Below, in pieces: positions 11,001-18,191 of a DNA stretch of 64,000 nucleotides. The notes beneath the pieces were generated by a model. That model was not told the origin of the DNA. It searched no databases and saw nothing but the letters and a program-made list of their open reading frames with translations. The DNA comes from an uncultured Eubacteriales bacterium (GTDB lineage: Bacteria > Bacillota > Clostridia > Saccharofermentanales > Fastidiosipilaceae), in assembly GCA_902373515.1 (NCBI GenBank), contig CABKML010000005.1:15629-79628 (forward strand), given 5' to 3'. Numbering within the stretch: position 1 is the first letter of the stretch; every line of letters begins with the position of its first letter. Both the position numbers and the translations under genes were made by a program.

Positions 11001-11221
11001 TAAAACTGGCGATGCTTAAGAGTGTTTTGAAGATGCAAAAAGAACAATTGCCGGCGAAGTTGCTGCTGCAGGTGCATGATGAATTGTTATTTTCGATCGC
11101 CGGGAAGACAGCCGATAAAACAGCTGAGCAACTTCTGAAGTGTATGGAAAATATTACAAATATAGGCGTTGATTTGCAGGCGGCGCTGCATGTCGGGAAC
11201 AATTGGGCAGATGTACATTAG
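8099..11221 (+). CDS. polA: DNA polymerase I with degenerate 3'-5' exonuclease domain
   Basis: Okazaki-fragment processing and repair polymerase, about 1040 residues. The N-terminal 5'-nuclease domain (1-290) keeps the Asp-rich motifs (IVDANSLIYR, KGYEADDLIG, SSDKDDLQL, GDKSDNIPGV). The middle region (about 350-620) is at the 3'-5' exonuclease position but shows no DxE pair or the YxxxD motif, so proofreading is probably lost. The polymerase domain has TGRLSSQNPNLQNIP, motif A DIDYSQIELR (D790), motif B with KAINFSLIYG, and motif C QVHDE (H993, D994). About 28 extra residues sit between RRRYLG and NTPIQGTG. The start could also be TTG at 8090. Confidence 0.95.
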   Translation: MKELIDSENYDLLIVDANSLIYRTHYAALQSNLTWRGLPVAATYGFFNILLKTVQMYPTKYLALCWDVSKQTFRNELFPEYKAGRAPMPEELKVQLPLLQNALHLSAFAQLGYKGYEADDLIGSLSFAAAEKGWRSLILSSDKDDLQLINSNVQVLMPKGGGIYELWDEEKLRSDFGVDGNGWLQMKALMGDKSDNIPGVSGIGVKTAAKLIAKYQTLDNLLAHLDELSGKQKQNIAESGAQLNLALKLSRIRCDLELFNEWEELLNPGIKQKELAEICQLLQFNSLISRYNLPVPAAKIAVGQLTDPDFLENKPNEAVWRRKSDSCADVKTEVEEEESYASDLDKADSRTRLLLDFLTLNYRSILTYNTGERTFIRNLLQKIQNKAANLPYYSLAMPSVQERRIMKTELETDTANEAASKGVWIYLPYLCVTEDTFCVASDVRQGILWNSFQPNIYYQLSAEALREFLLNLQHKQLSFCEREGQVFEVPGFYTFSLKELLKSLNLFEFRAAFQIDCENITEQALMTKKTEKRESDLALRKVIAGSAWADLDLQAYALGVLQTDLWAEYRCRHEQLEDETYKLGQFLQDCVYYLDLSLLQIMLTDTAVLVHRIEQPLVIVLAEMEKTGIKLDQDELQKAKDAYLLEMEKAQRQLLFAAGREINLNSPEQVSKLLFEDLAISVPTDKLNKSGFVSTKNEYLQELAPFNPAVRELLNYRKYRKLLDFAVGLEQSVQQDSRRITTEFQQMKTATGRLSSQNPNLQNIPVRSNVKISLRSAFVADENDLLLDIDYSQIELRIMAALANDEHMLQAFQQGKDVHAEVAAHIFQEDLTAVTPEQRTKAKAINFSLIYGATTFGTAKRLGISLAEAKAYLQGYFTKYAAIKEYMKKLVTTAQANDYILTAFGRRRYLGKQPAHQVVTGELSLYLTDLSKLRENPPVRQKPSAKTSAADNRIIINTPIQGTGADIIKLAMLKSVLKMQKEQLPAKLLLQVHDELLFSIAGKTADKTAEQLLKCMENITNIGVDLQAALHVGNNWADVH

Positions 11222-11235
11222 AGAAGAGGTTATTT

Positions 11236-11856
11236 ATGTTTGTTTTGGGAATTACAGGTGGAATCGGTTGCGGAAAATCAACTTTAGCCAAAATCTTTCA
11301 GGAATATTCCGTGCCGGTTTTAGACGCTGACAGAATTTCGCATGAAGTTACACAGGCAGGTTCACCGGTGTTAACGGAATTAAGGAATATTCTACCTGAA
11401 AATTGTTTTCAGGCCGATGGCAGTTTAGCTGCAGAAGAAACGGCACGACTGATTTTCAATAACAAAAAAATGCTGGATGCTGTGAGTTTACTTATTCATG
11501 AAGAAGTGACTAAAAAATTAATTAACGGAGTACAGCAGGCTAAGGAGGCCAAACTGCCTTTAATTGTTCTGGATGTCCCGCTTCCGGTTAAACAGGGATT
11601 TTTAGATCAATGCGATTATGTCGTAGTTGTTTGGGCAAATTCAGCTGAACGTTTGGAACGCTTGGAGAAACGCGGACTGAATAAGACAGAAGCCGAACAA
11701 AGAATAGCTTGTCAAATGAGCCGGGAAGAATATGCGAAAATAGCTGACCTTGTTATTGATAATAGCGGTGATATAGAAGATTTGTACAGAGCTTTTCATA
11801 AATTAGTCAAAGATGAGTTGAATAGTCGAGGTATTTTTTTACAGATACAAGCGTAA
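11236..11856 (+). CDS. coaE: Dephospho-CoA kinase
   Basis: Phosphorylates dephospho-CoA in the last step of coenzyme A synthesis. The 206-residue protein opens with the P-loop GGIGCGKS (8-15) followed by DADRISHEV, and has the LDVPLP segment and the RLxxR-type lid (ERLEKRGL), all as in CoaE. The ATG at 11236 has AGAGG eight bases upstream, and starts 14 bases after the polA stop, so the two are likely co-transcribed. polA-(mutM)-coaE is a common Firmicutes order. It ends the long co-directional block that begins with recJ. Confidence 0.95.
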   Translation: MFVLGITGGIGCGKSTLAKIFQEYSVPVLDADRISHEVTQAGSPVLTELRNILPENCFQADGSLAAEETARLIFNNKKMLDAVSLLIHEEVTKKLINGVQQAKEAKLPLIVLDVPLPVKQGFLDQCDYVVVVWANSAERLERLEKRGLNKTEAEQRIACQMSREEYAKIADLVIDNSGDIEDLYRAFHKLVKDELNSRGIFLQIQA

Positions 11857-11916
11857 GTTCCCTAAAAATAGTCTTGCTAGAGCCATACAGCCTTACTAAG
11901 ATTTATTTTTAGCAAT

Positions 11917-11948
11917 CTGCACAAAAAATATAATTCTTTTTTGTGCAG
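11917..11948. terminator. 12-bp perfect inverted repeat after coaE
   Basis: Arms 11917-11928 and 11937-11948 are perfectly complementary (CTGCACAAAAAA pairing with TTTTTTGTGCAG) with an 8-base loop. The A/T-rich outer tract gives the hairpin an internal U run, as in bidirectional terminators. It lies 61 bases after coaE and most likely ends that operon. A protein-binding operator is the alternative reading. Confidence 0.55.
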
Positions 11949-12048
11949 CTTATAGATTATATATGAATACCTATAAAATTTACTGCCTTTTTAACGAATA
12001 GTGTGTTAAAGTGAAAACGATAAACCAAGTGGTTTAGGAGGGAACTTT

Positions 12049-12084
12049 ATGTTAAGTGCAAAACAATTAAATCCTCATATGTAA
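12049..12084 (+). CDS. Possible 11-residue leader peptide
   Basis: An ATG with a near-ideal AGGAGGG six bases upstream opens a frame for only 11 residues (MLSAKQLNPHM) before TAA. It is followed at once by a 9-bp hairpin and then the ribosome site of the membrane zinc-ribbon gene at 12131. The strong ribosome site on so short a frame suggests a leader peptide or the stub of a decayed gene. I recognise no motif in it. Confidence 0.3.
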   Translation: MLSAKQLNPHM

Positions 12085-12114
12085 AAGAATATTGTTAGAT
12101 TAAAAAATATTCTT
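12085..12114 (+). promoter_or_regulatory. Hairpin between leader ORF and downstream ribosome site
   Basis: AAGAATATT (12085-12093) pairs perfectly with AATATTCTT (12106-12114) across a 12-base loop. It begins one base after the stop of the tiny ORF and ends just before the AAAGGAG of the next gene. The position would allow coupling between leader translation and access to the downstream ribosome site, but all pairs are A/U-rich except two G-C pairs. Confidence 0.35.
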
Positions 12115-12130
12115 AGAAAGGAGAAAAATA

Positions 12131-12394
12131 GTGAAAAAACCTACATATAGCGAATCAGTTTGGATTTCATGGGTTTCGTTGCTTATTGAAATACTGTATA
12201 TAATTTTGGTGTTATTAATTTTTCCTCCTAAGTATGGAAATGCTAGAACAGTTATTATGTTGGGGATAGGCATTATTTGCATGGTAGGAACAGTTGTATT
12301 CAGGATCAAATTTTGTAGATGTCCTAATTGCGATAAGTATATTTTTCGCTGTGTAAACCATCAATGTCCATTCTGCCAAAATTATCTTGGTTAG
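12131..12394 (+). CDS. Small membrane protein with C-terminal zinc ribbon
   Basis: 87 residues starting at GTG, with AAAGGAG seven bases upstream. Two transmembrane helices (about 11-32 and 39-60) are followed by a cytoplasmic tail with CxC, CPNC and CPFC (FCRCPNCDKY ... HQCPFCQNY), a likely zinc ribbon. I do not recognise the family or a function. The gene and its flanks are visibly more AT-rich than the neighbouring housekeeping genes, and it stands alone between two terminator-like hairpins, so it may be an acquired gene. Confidence 0.6.
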   Translation: MKKPTYSESVWISWVSLLIEILYIILVLLIFPPKYGNARTVIMLGIGIICMVGTVVFRIKFCRCPNCDKYIFRCVNHQCPFCQNYLG

Positions 12395-12433
12395 ATCATT
12401 TATTTTATACACAAATCTTTAGAACGAAAGCTT

Positions 12434-12472
12434 TGGGGATGGGAAGTTAAATATTTCTCATCTCCATTTTTT
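12434..12472 (+). terminator. Terminator after the zinc-ribbon gene
   Basis: A 12-bp stem with two G-U pairs (12434-12445 with 12455-12466) and a 9-base loop is followed by TTTTTT. It is placed 40 bases after the stop of the gene ending at 12394. Confidence 0.7.
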
Positions 12473-12592
12473 ATTAGTTAATCGAAAAACGGTTAGATGC
12501 TTTTTTGTGCCGGAAAAAATCATGAATGGTACAAAAACTGTAACGTACTTTCCACCAATGAACAGTCAAGGCGTCTTTTTGCAGAAAAAGAT

Positions 12593-12621
12593 TTGAAAAA
12601 AACTCTTCAGATGGTTAGAAT
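12593..12621 (+). promoter_or_regulatory. rnpB promoter
   Basis: TTGAAA at 12593-12598, a 17-base spacer and TAGAAT at 12616-12621 form a sigma-A-type promoter. Predicted initiation near 12628 coincides with the first bases of the RNase P RNA P1 helix. Confidence 0.75.
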
Positions 12622-12625
12622 TAGA

Positions 12626-12969
12626 TAATCAGATTAGTGGATAAACGCGCTTCAACATTGAAAAGTGTTCAAGTGAGGAAAGTCCGAGCACCGACGATCA
12701 AGGAACGCCGGATAACGTCCGGTAAAGGCGACTTTAAGGATAGTGCAACAGAAATAGACAGCAGCGCAAGCTGTGATGGTGGAAAGGCGAGGTAAGAGCT
12801 CACCGGAGCTGATAGGAGTCAGCTGCCATGTAAACCCCGTTCCGGTGCAACACCGTGGAAAGCGATAGATGATCGTACGCTTGAGGAGGTGGCTATGAGC
12901 TGTTTGGCAACAAACAGCACAGATAAATGTTTGTCCAAGACAGAACTCGGCTTACAGCTAATCTGATTA
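12626..12969 (+). ncRNA. rnpB: RNase P RNA, class A
   Basis: Catalytic RNA of the tRNA 5'-end processing enzyme. The ends pair as helix P1 (AATCAGATTAG at 12627-12637 with CTAATCTGATT at 12958-12968). Between them are the conserved GAGGAAAGTCCGAGC block, ACAGAAA, the GTAAACCCC segment and GACAGAACTCGGCTTACAG near the 3' end. The layout and about 343-nt length fit the ancestral class A, as in most Clostridia, not the Bacillus class B. A short T-rich stretch follows. Confidence 0.95.
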
Positions 12970-13145
12970 TTTTTGAATGTATGAGGCTTAAATGTCGCAT
13001 CACTATAGGAGATGTAACTTTTCCGCTTCTTTGGCTTGATTGTAACGAAACGGCAAAATAAGTGGGAAAATAGTATCGGGTACAAGTTATAAAGTTTATT
13101 AGTGCTATTATGAATTGTACTTACCTTAACAAGGAGTATGAATAG

Positions 13146-14114
13146 ATGAAGAAAAGAAATCCGACAGGTCAGAATCCTAATAACTCTTTACCTAACGGCG
13201 ATTCCAATCTGACACCGAATAATGGCGGTTTTGTTGATTTTACGGCAGAATCCGGAGCTGATAAAAATTTGAATAATATTGCGGCGCAATCTGAACAATT
13301 GACATCAGTTCCCGACAGCAGCACCGGTGCTTGGTTGCAATCGGAAGCACAGCGGGTACAACAGTCAGGGATTAAACCGGGCCGCAGAATGCATCCTAAG
13401 CGGGGCGGCAAAAAACGCAAACCGTTAGCTATTGCACTTAACGCCGTTATTGTTTTGCTGGTCGTTATAGGTATTTATCTTGTTTCCCGTCCTTTGATTT
13501 TGCAATGGAACCGTGACAGAAGTACGCAGGCTTTATTGCACGGCTTGGAAGCCAAGATGAGCGCCGGTAACAGCAAGGTTAATGAGACCTTGTGGGTCGA
13601 TCCGAATGCCAATCCTATTAACGGCGAGGATTACGATTTGCCCCCGGGAGTTAATGCCGATGATTTGGTAATTAATGAAAAGAAGAACGACAAAGGCCAG
13701 GTATTGGTAGAAGCTATCGGTCGTATTATGATCGAATCCGTTAACATCAATTTGCCGATCGTCAAAGGTGCTACCGAAACGCCGCTTAAATACGGTGCCG
13801 GTTGGTATGACTATTCATCCAAAATCGGAGAAAAAGGCGGAAATGCCGTTATTCTGGCGCATCGTATGTTGACTTACGGCAGAATGTTCAATCGTCTGGA
13901 TGAAGTAAAAAACGGTGATATCGTTGAAATTAACTACAATAACCAAAGCTACAAATACAAAGTCTTTGAATCATTCTCCGTTGATCCGAAACAACAGGAT
14001 ATGTATGAATTTTTCAAACCTTTGCAGAACGGTAAAACCGTTATAACTCTGGTTACCTGCTCCAAAGATGACGGCAAAACCCGTTTAATGGTGCGGGCGG
14101 AATTAGTCAGCTGA
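13146..14114 (+). CDS. Sortase with long N-terminal cytoplasmic tail
   Basis: Membrane-anchored cysteine transpeptidase that attaches proteins to the cell wall or builds pili. The 322 residues start with about 92 polar residues (Asn/Gln/Ser/Pro-rich, then basic), one membrane anchor (about 94-116) and the sortase beta-barrel with H239 in LAHRMLTYG, C305 in TLVTCS and R313 in TRLMV, the His-Cys-Arg triad. The type II topology with no C-terminal membrane segment suits a class D/E-like housekeeping sortase, though the class is not certain. No LPxTG-type substrate or pilin gene is in the window. Ribosome site AAGGAG lies upstream. Confidence 0.9.
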   Translation: MKKRNPTGQNPNNSLPNGDSNLTPNNGGFVDFTAESGADKNLNNIAAQSEQLTSVPDSSTGAWLQSEAQRVQQSGIKPGRRMHPKRGGKKRKPLAIALNAVIVLLVVIGIYLVSRPLILQWNRDRSTQALLHGLEAKMSAGNSKVNETLWVDPNANPINGEDYDLPPGVNADDLVINEKKNDKGQVLVEAIGRIMIESVNINLPIVKGATETPLKYGAGWYDYSSKIGEKGGNAVILAHRMLTYGRMFNRLDEVKNGDIVEINYNNQSYKYKVFESFSVDPKQQDMYEFFKPLQNGKTVITLVTCSKDDGKTRLMVRAELVS

Positions 14115-14141
14115 TTGCCCGAGCTGTAAAGTGAATAAATG

Positions 14142-14169
14142 GCCGTCGATTGAATTCGGCGGCTTTTTT
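14142..14169 (+). terminator. Terminator after the sortase gene
   Basis: Eight-bp stem with one G-U pair (14142-14149 with 14156-14163), a 6-base loop and TTTTTT at 14164-14169. Confidence 0.85.
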
Positions 14170-14176
14170 CGTTTAC

Positions 14177-14205
14177 TTGAAATATTTCGTCAAATAGATT
14201 ATAAT
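14177..14205 (+). promoter_or_regulatory. rpsU promoter
   Basis: TTGAAA at 14177-14182, a 17-base spacer and consensus TATAAT at 14200-14205. Predicted start near 14212 gives a 5' leader of about 45 bases before rpsU. Confidence 0.75.
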
Positions 14206-14257
14206 TGCTCCGTTGCAAGGTTTTAACCTAATATTTGCACTGAGAGGAGTGATTAAG

Positions 14258-14431
14258 ATGGCAGTTGTACGTGTAAAAGAGAACGAAACACTCGAAAGTG
14301 CATTACGTCGTTTTAAGCGTTCTTGCGCTCGCTCAGGCATTCTAGCTGAAGTACGTAAGCGTGAACATTACGAGAAGCCAAGTGTTCGCCGTAAGAAGAA
14401 ACAAGAAGCAGCTCGTAAGCGCAAGCACTGA
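14258..14431 (+). CDS. rpsU: 30S ribosomal protein S21
   Basis: 57-residue, very basic small-subunit protein with the S21 opening [18 protein letters not shown] and the Arg/Lys-rich tail. S21 sits near the platform and anti-Shine-Dalgarno region of the 30S subunit. The ATG at 14258 has GAGAGGAG nine bases upstream; longer upstream reading is rejected because it runs into the promoter. It stands alone with its own promoter. Confidence 0.97.
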   Translation: MAVVRVKENETLESALRRFKRSCARSGILAEVRKREHYEKPSVRRKKKQEAARKRKH

Positions 14432-14437
14432 TTGATT

Positions 14438-14467
14438 GAGCATTCGCCTGGTGGTGGGTGCTCATTT
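14438..14467 (+). terminator. Weak terminator after rpsU
   Basis: An 11-bp stem including G-U pairs (14438-14448 with 14453-14463), tetraloop TGGT, followed by ATTTT. It may let some transcription continue into the tRNA-Ser gene 11 bases on. Confidence 0.5.
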
Positions 14468-14474
14468 TGTAGAA

Positions 14475-14562
14475 GGAAACGTATCGAAGTGGTCATAACG
14501 GGCCTGACTCGAAATCAGGTAGTCCCGTTCGGGGCTCGAGGGTTCGAATCCCTCCGTTTCCG
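14475..14562 (+). tRNA. tRNA-Ser (CGA)
   Basis: 88-nt class II tRNA. Acceptor GGAAACG pairs with CGTTTCC; the anticodon loop CTCGAAA gives anticodon CGA (reads UCG); there is a long variable arm (AGTCCCGTTCGGGGCT) and a T-arm with GGTTCGAATCC. Discriminator G at 14562. The CCA end is not encoded. Confidence 0.95.
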
Positions 14563-14563
14563 T

Positions 14564-14590
14564 AAAAAGCTCGCATTGCGGGCTTTTTTG
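14564..14590 (+). terminator. Terminator after tRNA-Ser
   Basis: AGCTCGC (14568-14574) pairs with GCGGGCT (14578-14584) with a three-base loop, followed by TTTTTTG and a second T run. Confidence 0.8.
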
Positions 14591-14822
14591 TTTTTTGGAC
14601 AAATTGCAGCAAAAAATCATTATAAGTATCTAAAAAGTAGTCGAAATCAATAAAAATGCCGCCTGCTTCCTGAAAGCTGCTATAATTATTTTATTGAGGC
14701 AGTTGTTTGACACTATTATTACACTGCCGTTAACAAATTTGCTGACGCTGATGTATTTGTCGGAAAAAGGCTGAACTATCTTCAGCTGAGACCTATAATA
14801 TAAATTATGAAGAGGTGAAATT

Positions 14823-15557
14823 ATGAAAGCGAGAATCCATTCTTTTGAAAGTTTCGGAACAGTAGACGGCCCGGGAATTCGCTTTGTTATCTTCATGCAG
14901 GGATGTCCGCTGCGTTGTTTGTATTGTCACAATCCCGATACTTGGTCAACTAAAGCAGGTACGGAATATGAACTGGAAGATGTCGTACAAAAGGTGTTGA
15001 AATACCGCAACTATATAAAGAACGGCGGTGTAACTGTCAGTGGCGGTGAGCCTTTGTTACAGATTGATTTTCTGATTGAATTTTATAAGCGCATGAAACA
15101 GGAAGGCATTCATACTTGCTGTGATACGTCCGGTTACCTGTTTACACCGCATAATCAGCCGAAGTTCGATGAACTGATTAAATGGTGTGATTTGTTCCTC
15201 TTGGATATAAAACAGATAGATCCGCAGAAACACATAATTTTAACCAGAGTTAAACATGATAACATTTTAAGATTTGCACGTTATTTGAGCGATCATAATA
15301 AAGCTATGTGGATTAGACATGTTTTAGTTCCCGGTTATACAGATGACAAAAACGACTGGATTAAGTTGAGACAATTTATCGACACCTTGAAGACCGTAGA
15401 AAAGGTGGAAATCTTACCCTACCATACGATGGGTGTTAATAAATATAAGATGATGAACATCAGCTATCCTCTTGAAGGCGTAGAACCGCCGAGCAAAGAG
15501 GTGGTAGCAATGGCCAGAGCTGTTGTGGAAAGGGGAGAATATGACAAAACAAGTTAA
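14823..15557 (+). CDS. pflA: Pyruvate formate-lyase activating enzyme
   Basis: Radical SAM enzyme that abstracts hydrogen from the PFL glycine to create the glycyl radical. The 244 residues carry the CxxxCxxC cluster (C28, C32, C35 in GCPLRCLYCHNPD), the GGV(T)VSGGEPL stretch and the LDIKQ and HVLVPGYTD segments of PflA. Length matches the family. GAAGAGGTG precedes the start. Unlike the common pflB-pflA order, here the activase comes first and overlaps a thioredoxin-like gene by 17 bases; pflB follows 256 bases later with its own control region. Its target glycine is on the separate small protein at 18192. Confidence 0.96.
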   Translation: MKARIHSFESFGTVDGPGIRFVIFMQGCPLRCLYCHNPDTWSTKAGTEYELEDVVQKVLKYRNYIKNGGVTVSGGEPLLQIDFLIEFYKRMKQEGIHTCCDTSGYLFTPHNQPKFDELIKWCDLFLLDIKQIDPQKHIILTRVKHDNILRFARYLSDHNKAMWIRHVLVPGYTDDKNDWIKLRQFIDTLKTVEKVEILPYHTMGVNKYKMMNISYPLEGVEPPSKEVVAMARAVVERGEYDKTS

Positions 15558-15870
15558 TATTACTAATGATAATTTCCTTGAGGTTGTGAAAGAAGGTACG
15601 CATTTGGTGGAATTAAGCGGCGACGGCTGTTCCGGGTGTATTGCCCTTAAGCCGACGGTTATGCAGCTTCTGCCGAAATATCCGCAGATAACTTATCACT
15701 ATGTGGTTGTTACTCATGAAACGTCGGATATTTGTCACAAATACGGTGTTGACAGAATACCTGCTTTGTTACTGTTGCACAACGGCGTTTTGGCAGCTTT
15801 GGTTAAAGGCTACCAACCTGAGGAAATTTTGGATTTGTGGCTGGAAGATCAACTCAGTCGTCTGAAATAA
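15541..15870 (+). CDS. Thioredoxin-like protein overlapping pflA
   Basis: 109 residues with a thioredoxin-like layout: C30 and C33 in GDGCSGC, a central sheet (YHYVVVTHE) and the cis-Pro segment RIPALLLLHNG followed by a VKGYQP turn. The active site CSGC differs from CGPC of housekeeping thioredoxin. AAGGGGAG sits just upstream of the ATG at 15541, inside pflA, so the two are translationally linked. The tight overlap suggests a role in PFL activation or redox protection, but that is inference; no reductase gene is adjacent. Confidence 0.8.
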   Translation: MTKQVNITNDNFLEVVKEGTHLVELSGDGCSGCIALKPTVMQLLPKYPQITYHYVVVTHETSDICHKYGVDRIPALLLLHNGVLAALVKGYQPEEILDLWLEDQLSRLK

Positions 15871-15985
15871 TGCTCTGACATTTTAATAGAGACATTAATG
15901 ATGATGAACTTTAATTTGACATTTTGCACATAATTTTGTCAGGCACTTGTAATTGCTATGTAATTTGTGCGAAAATAACTAAAAG

Positions 15986-15999
15986 TTGATCTCGATCAC
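15986..15999. promoter_or_regulatory. FNR/CRP-like binding site upstream of pflB
   Basis: TTGATCTCGATCAC matches the FNR consensus TTGATNNNNATCAA at nine of ten fixed positions. It lies about 135 bases before the pflB start. If initiation follows the TATACT at 16062-16067, the site is centred near -81, an activating position for this family. No FNR-family gene is in the window. Confidence 0.5.
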
Positions 16000-16017
16000 G
16001 AAAAAACTTGAGCAAAA

Positions 16018-16030
16018 GTTACATTGTAAC
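16018..16030. promoter_or_regulatory. Palindrome GTTACA-T-TGTAAC upstream of pflB
   Basis: A perfect 13-base palindrome with a single central base, about 100 bases before the pflB start and between the FNR-like site and the presumed -10. Probably an operator for an unidentified regulator. Confidence 0.45.
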
Positions 16031-16126
16031 TGCCGTCATTTTTTTGGATGACTGCAGTTGCTATACTTAGGCTACAGGTTAGATAGAGAGCAAATAAAAA
16101 GCCTGTACAAGGCATAGGAGGCAATA

Positions 16127-18127
16127 ATGGAAGCTTACAGAAGTTTCAAAAAAGGTCATTGGATGGACACTATTAACGTCCGTGACTTCATTCAACGTAA
16201 CTACACACCTTATGAAGGCGATGATTCCTTCTTGGAAGGTCCGACAGAGGCTACTAAAAAATTGTGGGATCAGGTAATGGAGTTGAATAAACAGGAAGCA
16301 GCAAAAGGCGGCGTTTTGGATGCTGATACTAAAGTTGTTTCTACTATTACATCACACGGCCCCGGTTATTTGAATAAGGACTTAGAGAAGATCGTCGGTT
16401 TCCAGACAGATGCTCCTTTCAAGCGCTCTTTACAACCTTTCGGCGGTATCCGCATGGCTGAAAGCGCACTGGAAGCTTATGGTTATAAAATTGATCCGGA
16501 AGTAGTGGAGATTTTCACTAAATATCGTAAAACACATAACCAAGGCGTTTTTGATGCTTATACACCTGCTATGAAAGCAGCTCGTCACTGCGGTATTATC
16601 ACGGGTTTGCCTGATGCATACGGCCGCGGACGTATTATAGGCGACTATCGTCGTGTTGCGCTTTACGGTATTGATCGTTTGATTGAAGATAAGAAGCAAC
16701 AATTGGAGATTTTGGAATCCCCGACTATGACAGCAGATATTATTCGTGATCGTGAAGAGATCAGCGAACAAATCCGCGCTTTGGGTGAGATGGCCGAGAT
16801 GGCTCAGAGCTATGGCTTTGATATCCGTCGCCCGGCTGAAACGGCACAAGAAGCTATTCAATGGTTGTATTTCGGTTACTTGTCAGCAGTCAAGGAGCAG
16901 AACGGTGCAGCTATGAGCTTGGGCCGTACTTCAACATTCTTGGATATTTACATTCAACGTGACTTGGATGAAGGCACATTGACCGAGAAGGAAGCACAGG
17001 AATTGATGGATCATTTCGTTATGAAATTGCGTTTGGTCAAGTTCATGCGTACACCTGAGTACAACGCTTTGTTCTCCGGCGATCCTACATGGGTTACAGA
17101 GTCAATCGGCGGTATGGGCGTTGACGGTCGTACTTTGGTTACTAAGAACTCTTTCCGTGTATTACACACTTTGTCCAACTTGGGACCGGCTCCTGAGCCT
17201 AACATGACAGTTCTGTGGTCCCCGAGATTGCCGATCGGTTTCCGTCGCTTCTGCGCTAAGACATCTATTAAGACTTCTTCTATTCAATACGAGAGTGATG
17301 AATTGATGCGTCCTGAGATGTTCGATGACTATGCTATCGCTTGCTGCGTCAGTTCCATGATCGTCGGTAAGGAAATGCAGTTCTTCGGTGCTCGTGCTAA
17401 CTTGGCTAAGTGCTTACTCTATGCTATCAACGGTGGTATGGATGAAAAGAAGAAGATTCAAGTTGCTCCTAGATTTGCTCCGATTACAAGCGAATATCTT
17501 GACTATGATGAAGTCATGGAGAAGTACACACAGATGATGGAGTGGTTAGCCGGCTTGTATGTAAATACATTGAACGTTATCCACTATATGCATGATAAAT
17601 ACTGCTATGAGCGTTCAGAGATGGCTTTGCATGATCGTGAAGTAAAACGTTACTTCGCAACAGGTATCGCCGGTTTGAGCGTTGTCGCAGACAGCTTGTC
17701 AGCTATTAAATACGCTAAGGTTAAGGTCATTCGTGATGAAGACGGCGTAGCTGTTGATTATCAGACAGAGGGTGATTTCCCGAAATATGGTAACAACGAC
17801 GATCGTGTCGACTTGATTGCAGCTCATTTGGTCACAACCTTTATGAATATGATTCGTAAACATCATACTTATCGTAATAGTATTCCGACAATGAGTATCT
17901 TGACCATTACTTCTAACGTTGTTTATGGTAAGAAGACCGGTACAACACCTGATGGTCGTAAAGCAGGTCAACCGTTTGCTCCGGGCGCTAACCCGATGCA
18001 CGGTCGTGACAGCAACGGTGCTTTGGCTTCCTTGGAGAGCGTTGCTAAGTTGCCTTATGACGATTCTCGTGACGGTATTTCAAACACCTTCTCACTCGTA
18101 CCTAATTCCTTGGGTAAAGAAGAGTAA
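16127..18127 (+). CDS. pflB: Pyruvate formate-lyase, catalytic part lacking the glycyl radical domain
   Basis: Converts pyruvate and CoA to acetyl-CoA and formate. The 666 residues align with PFL from the start through [17 protein letters not shown], including the active Cys pair C406-C407 in AIACCVS, then stop. The roughly 75 C-terminal residues with the radical glycine are absent and are found in the next gene. 666 plus 77 equals 743, a normal PFL length (E. coli 760). The stop is not a simple frameshift: the 64-base gap has stops in the old frame and a new ribosome site. Start has ATAGGAGG; a small hairpin (GCCT...AGGC) precedes it. Codon use looks optimised for high expression. Confidence 0.95.
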   Translation: MEAYRSFKKGHWMDTINVRDFIQRNYTPYEGDDSFLEGPTEATKKLWDQVMELNKQEAAKGGVLDADTKVVSTITSHGPGYLNKDLEKIVGFQTDAPFKRSLQPFGGIRMAESALEAYGYKIDPEVVEIFTKYRKTHNQGVFDAYTPAMKAARHCGIITGLPDAYGRGRIIGDYRRVALYGIDRLIEDKKQQLEILESPTMTADIIRDREEISEQIRALGEMAEMAQSYGFDIRRPAETAQEAIQWLYFGYLSAVKEQNGAAMSLGRTSTFLDIYIQRDLDEGTLTEKEAQELMDHFVMKLRLVKFMRTPEYNALFSGDPTWVTESIGGMGVDGRTLVTKNSFRVLHTLSNLGPAPEPNMTVLWSPRLPIGFRRFCAKTSIKTSSIQYESDELMRPEMFDDYAIACCVSSMIVGKEMQFFGARANLAKCLLYAINGGMDEKKKIQVAPRFAPITSEYLDYDEVMEKYTQMMEWLAGLYVNTLNVIHYMHDKYCYERSEMALHDREVKRYFATGIAGLSVVADSLSAIKYAKVKVIRDEDGVAVDYQTEGDFPKYGNNDDRVDLIAAHLVTTFMNMIRKHHTYRNSIPTMSILTITSNVVYGKKTGTTPDGRKAGQPFAPGANPMHGRDSNGALASLESVAKLPYDDSRDGISNTFSLVPNSLGKEE

Positions 18128-18142
18128 GGCGATATTAAATAG

Positions 18143-18160
18143 GTTAACTTGTTAGAGTTA
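18143..18160 (+). promoter_or_regulatory. Small hairpin between the two PFL genes
   Basis: TTAACT and AGTTAA pair perfectly around a 6-base loop in the 64-base gap. It has no T run, so it is not a terminator. It could be an mRNA processing or stability site that tunes the ratio of the two parts. Only six A/U-rich pairs, so weak. Confidence 0.3.
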
Positions 18161-18191
18161 AAATAGATATAAAAGAAGGAGATGTTGTCTT

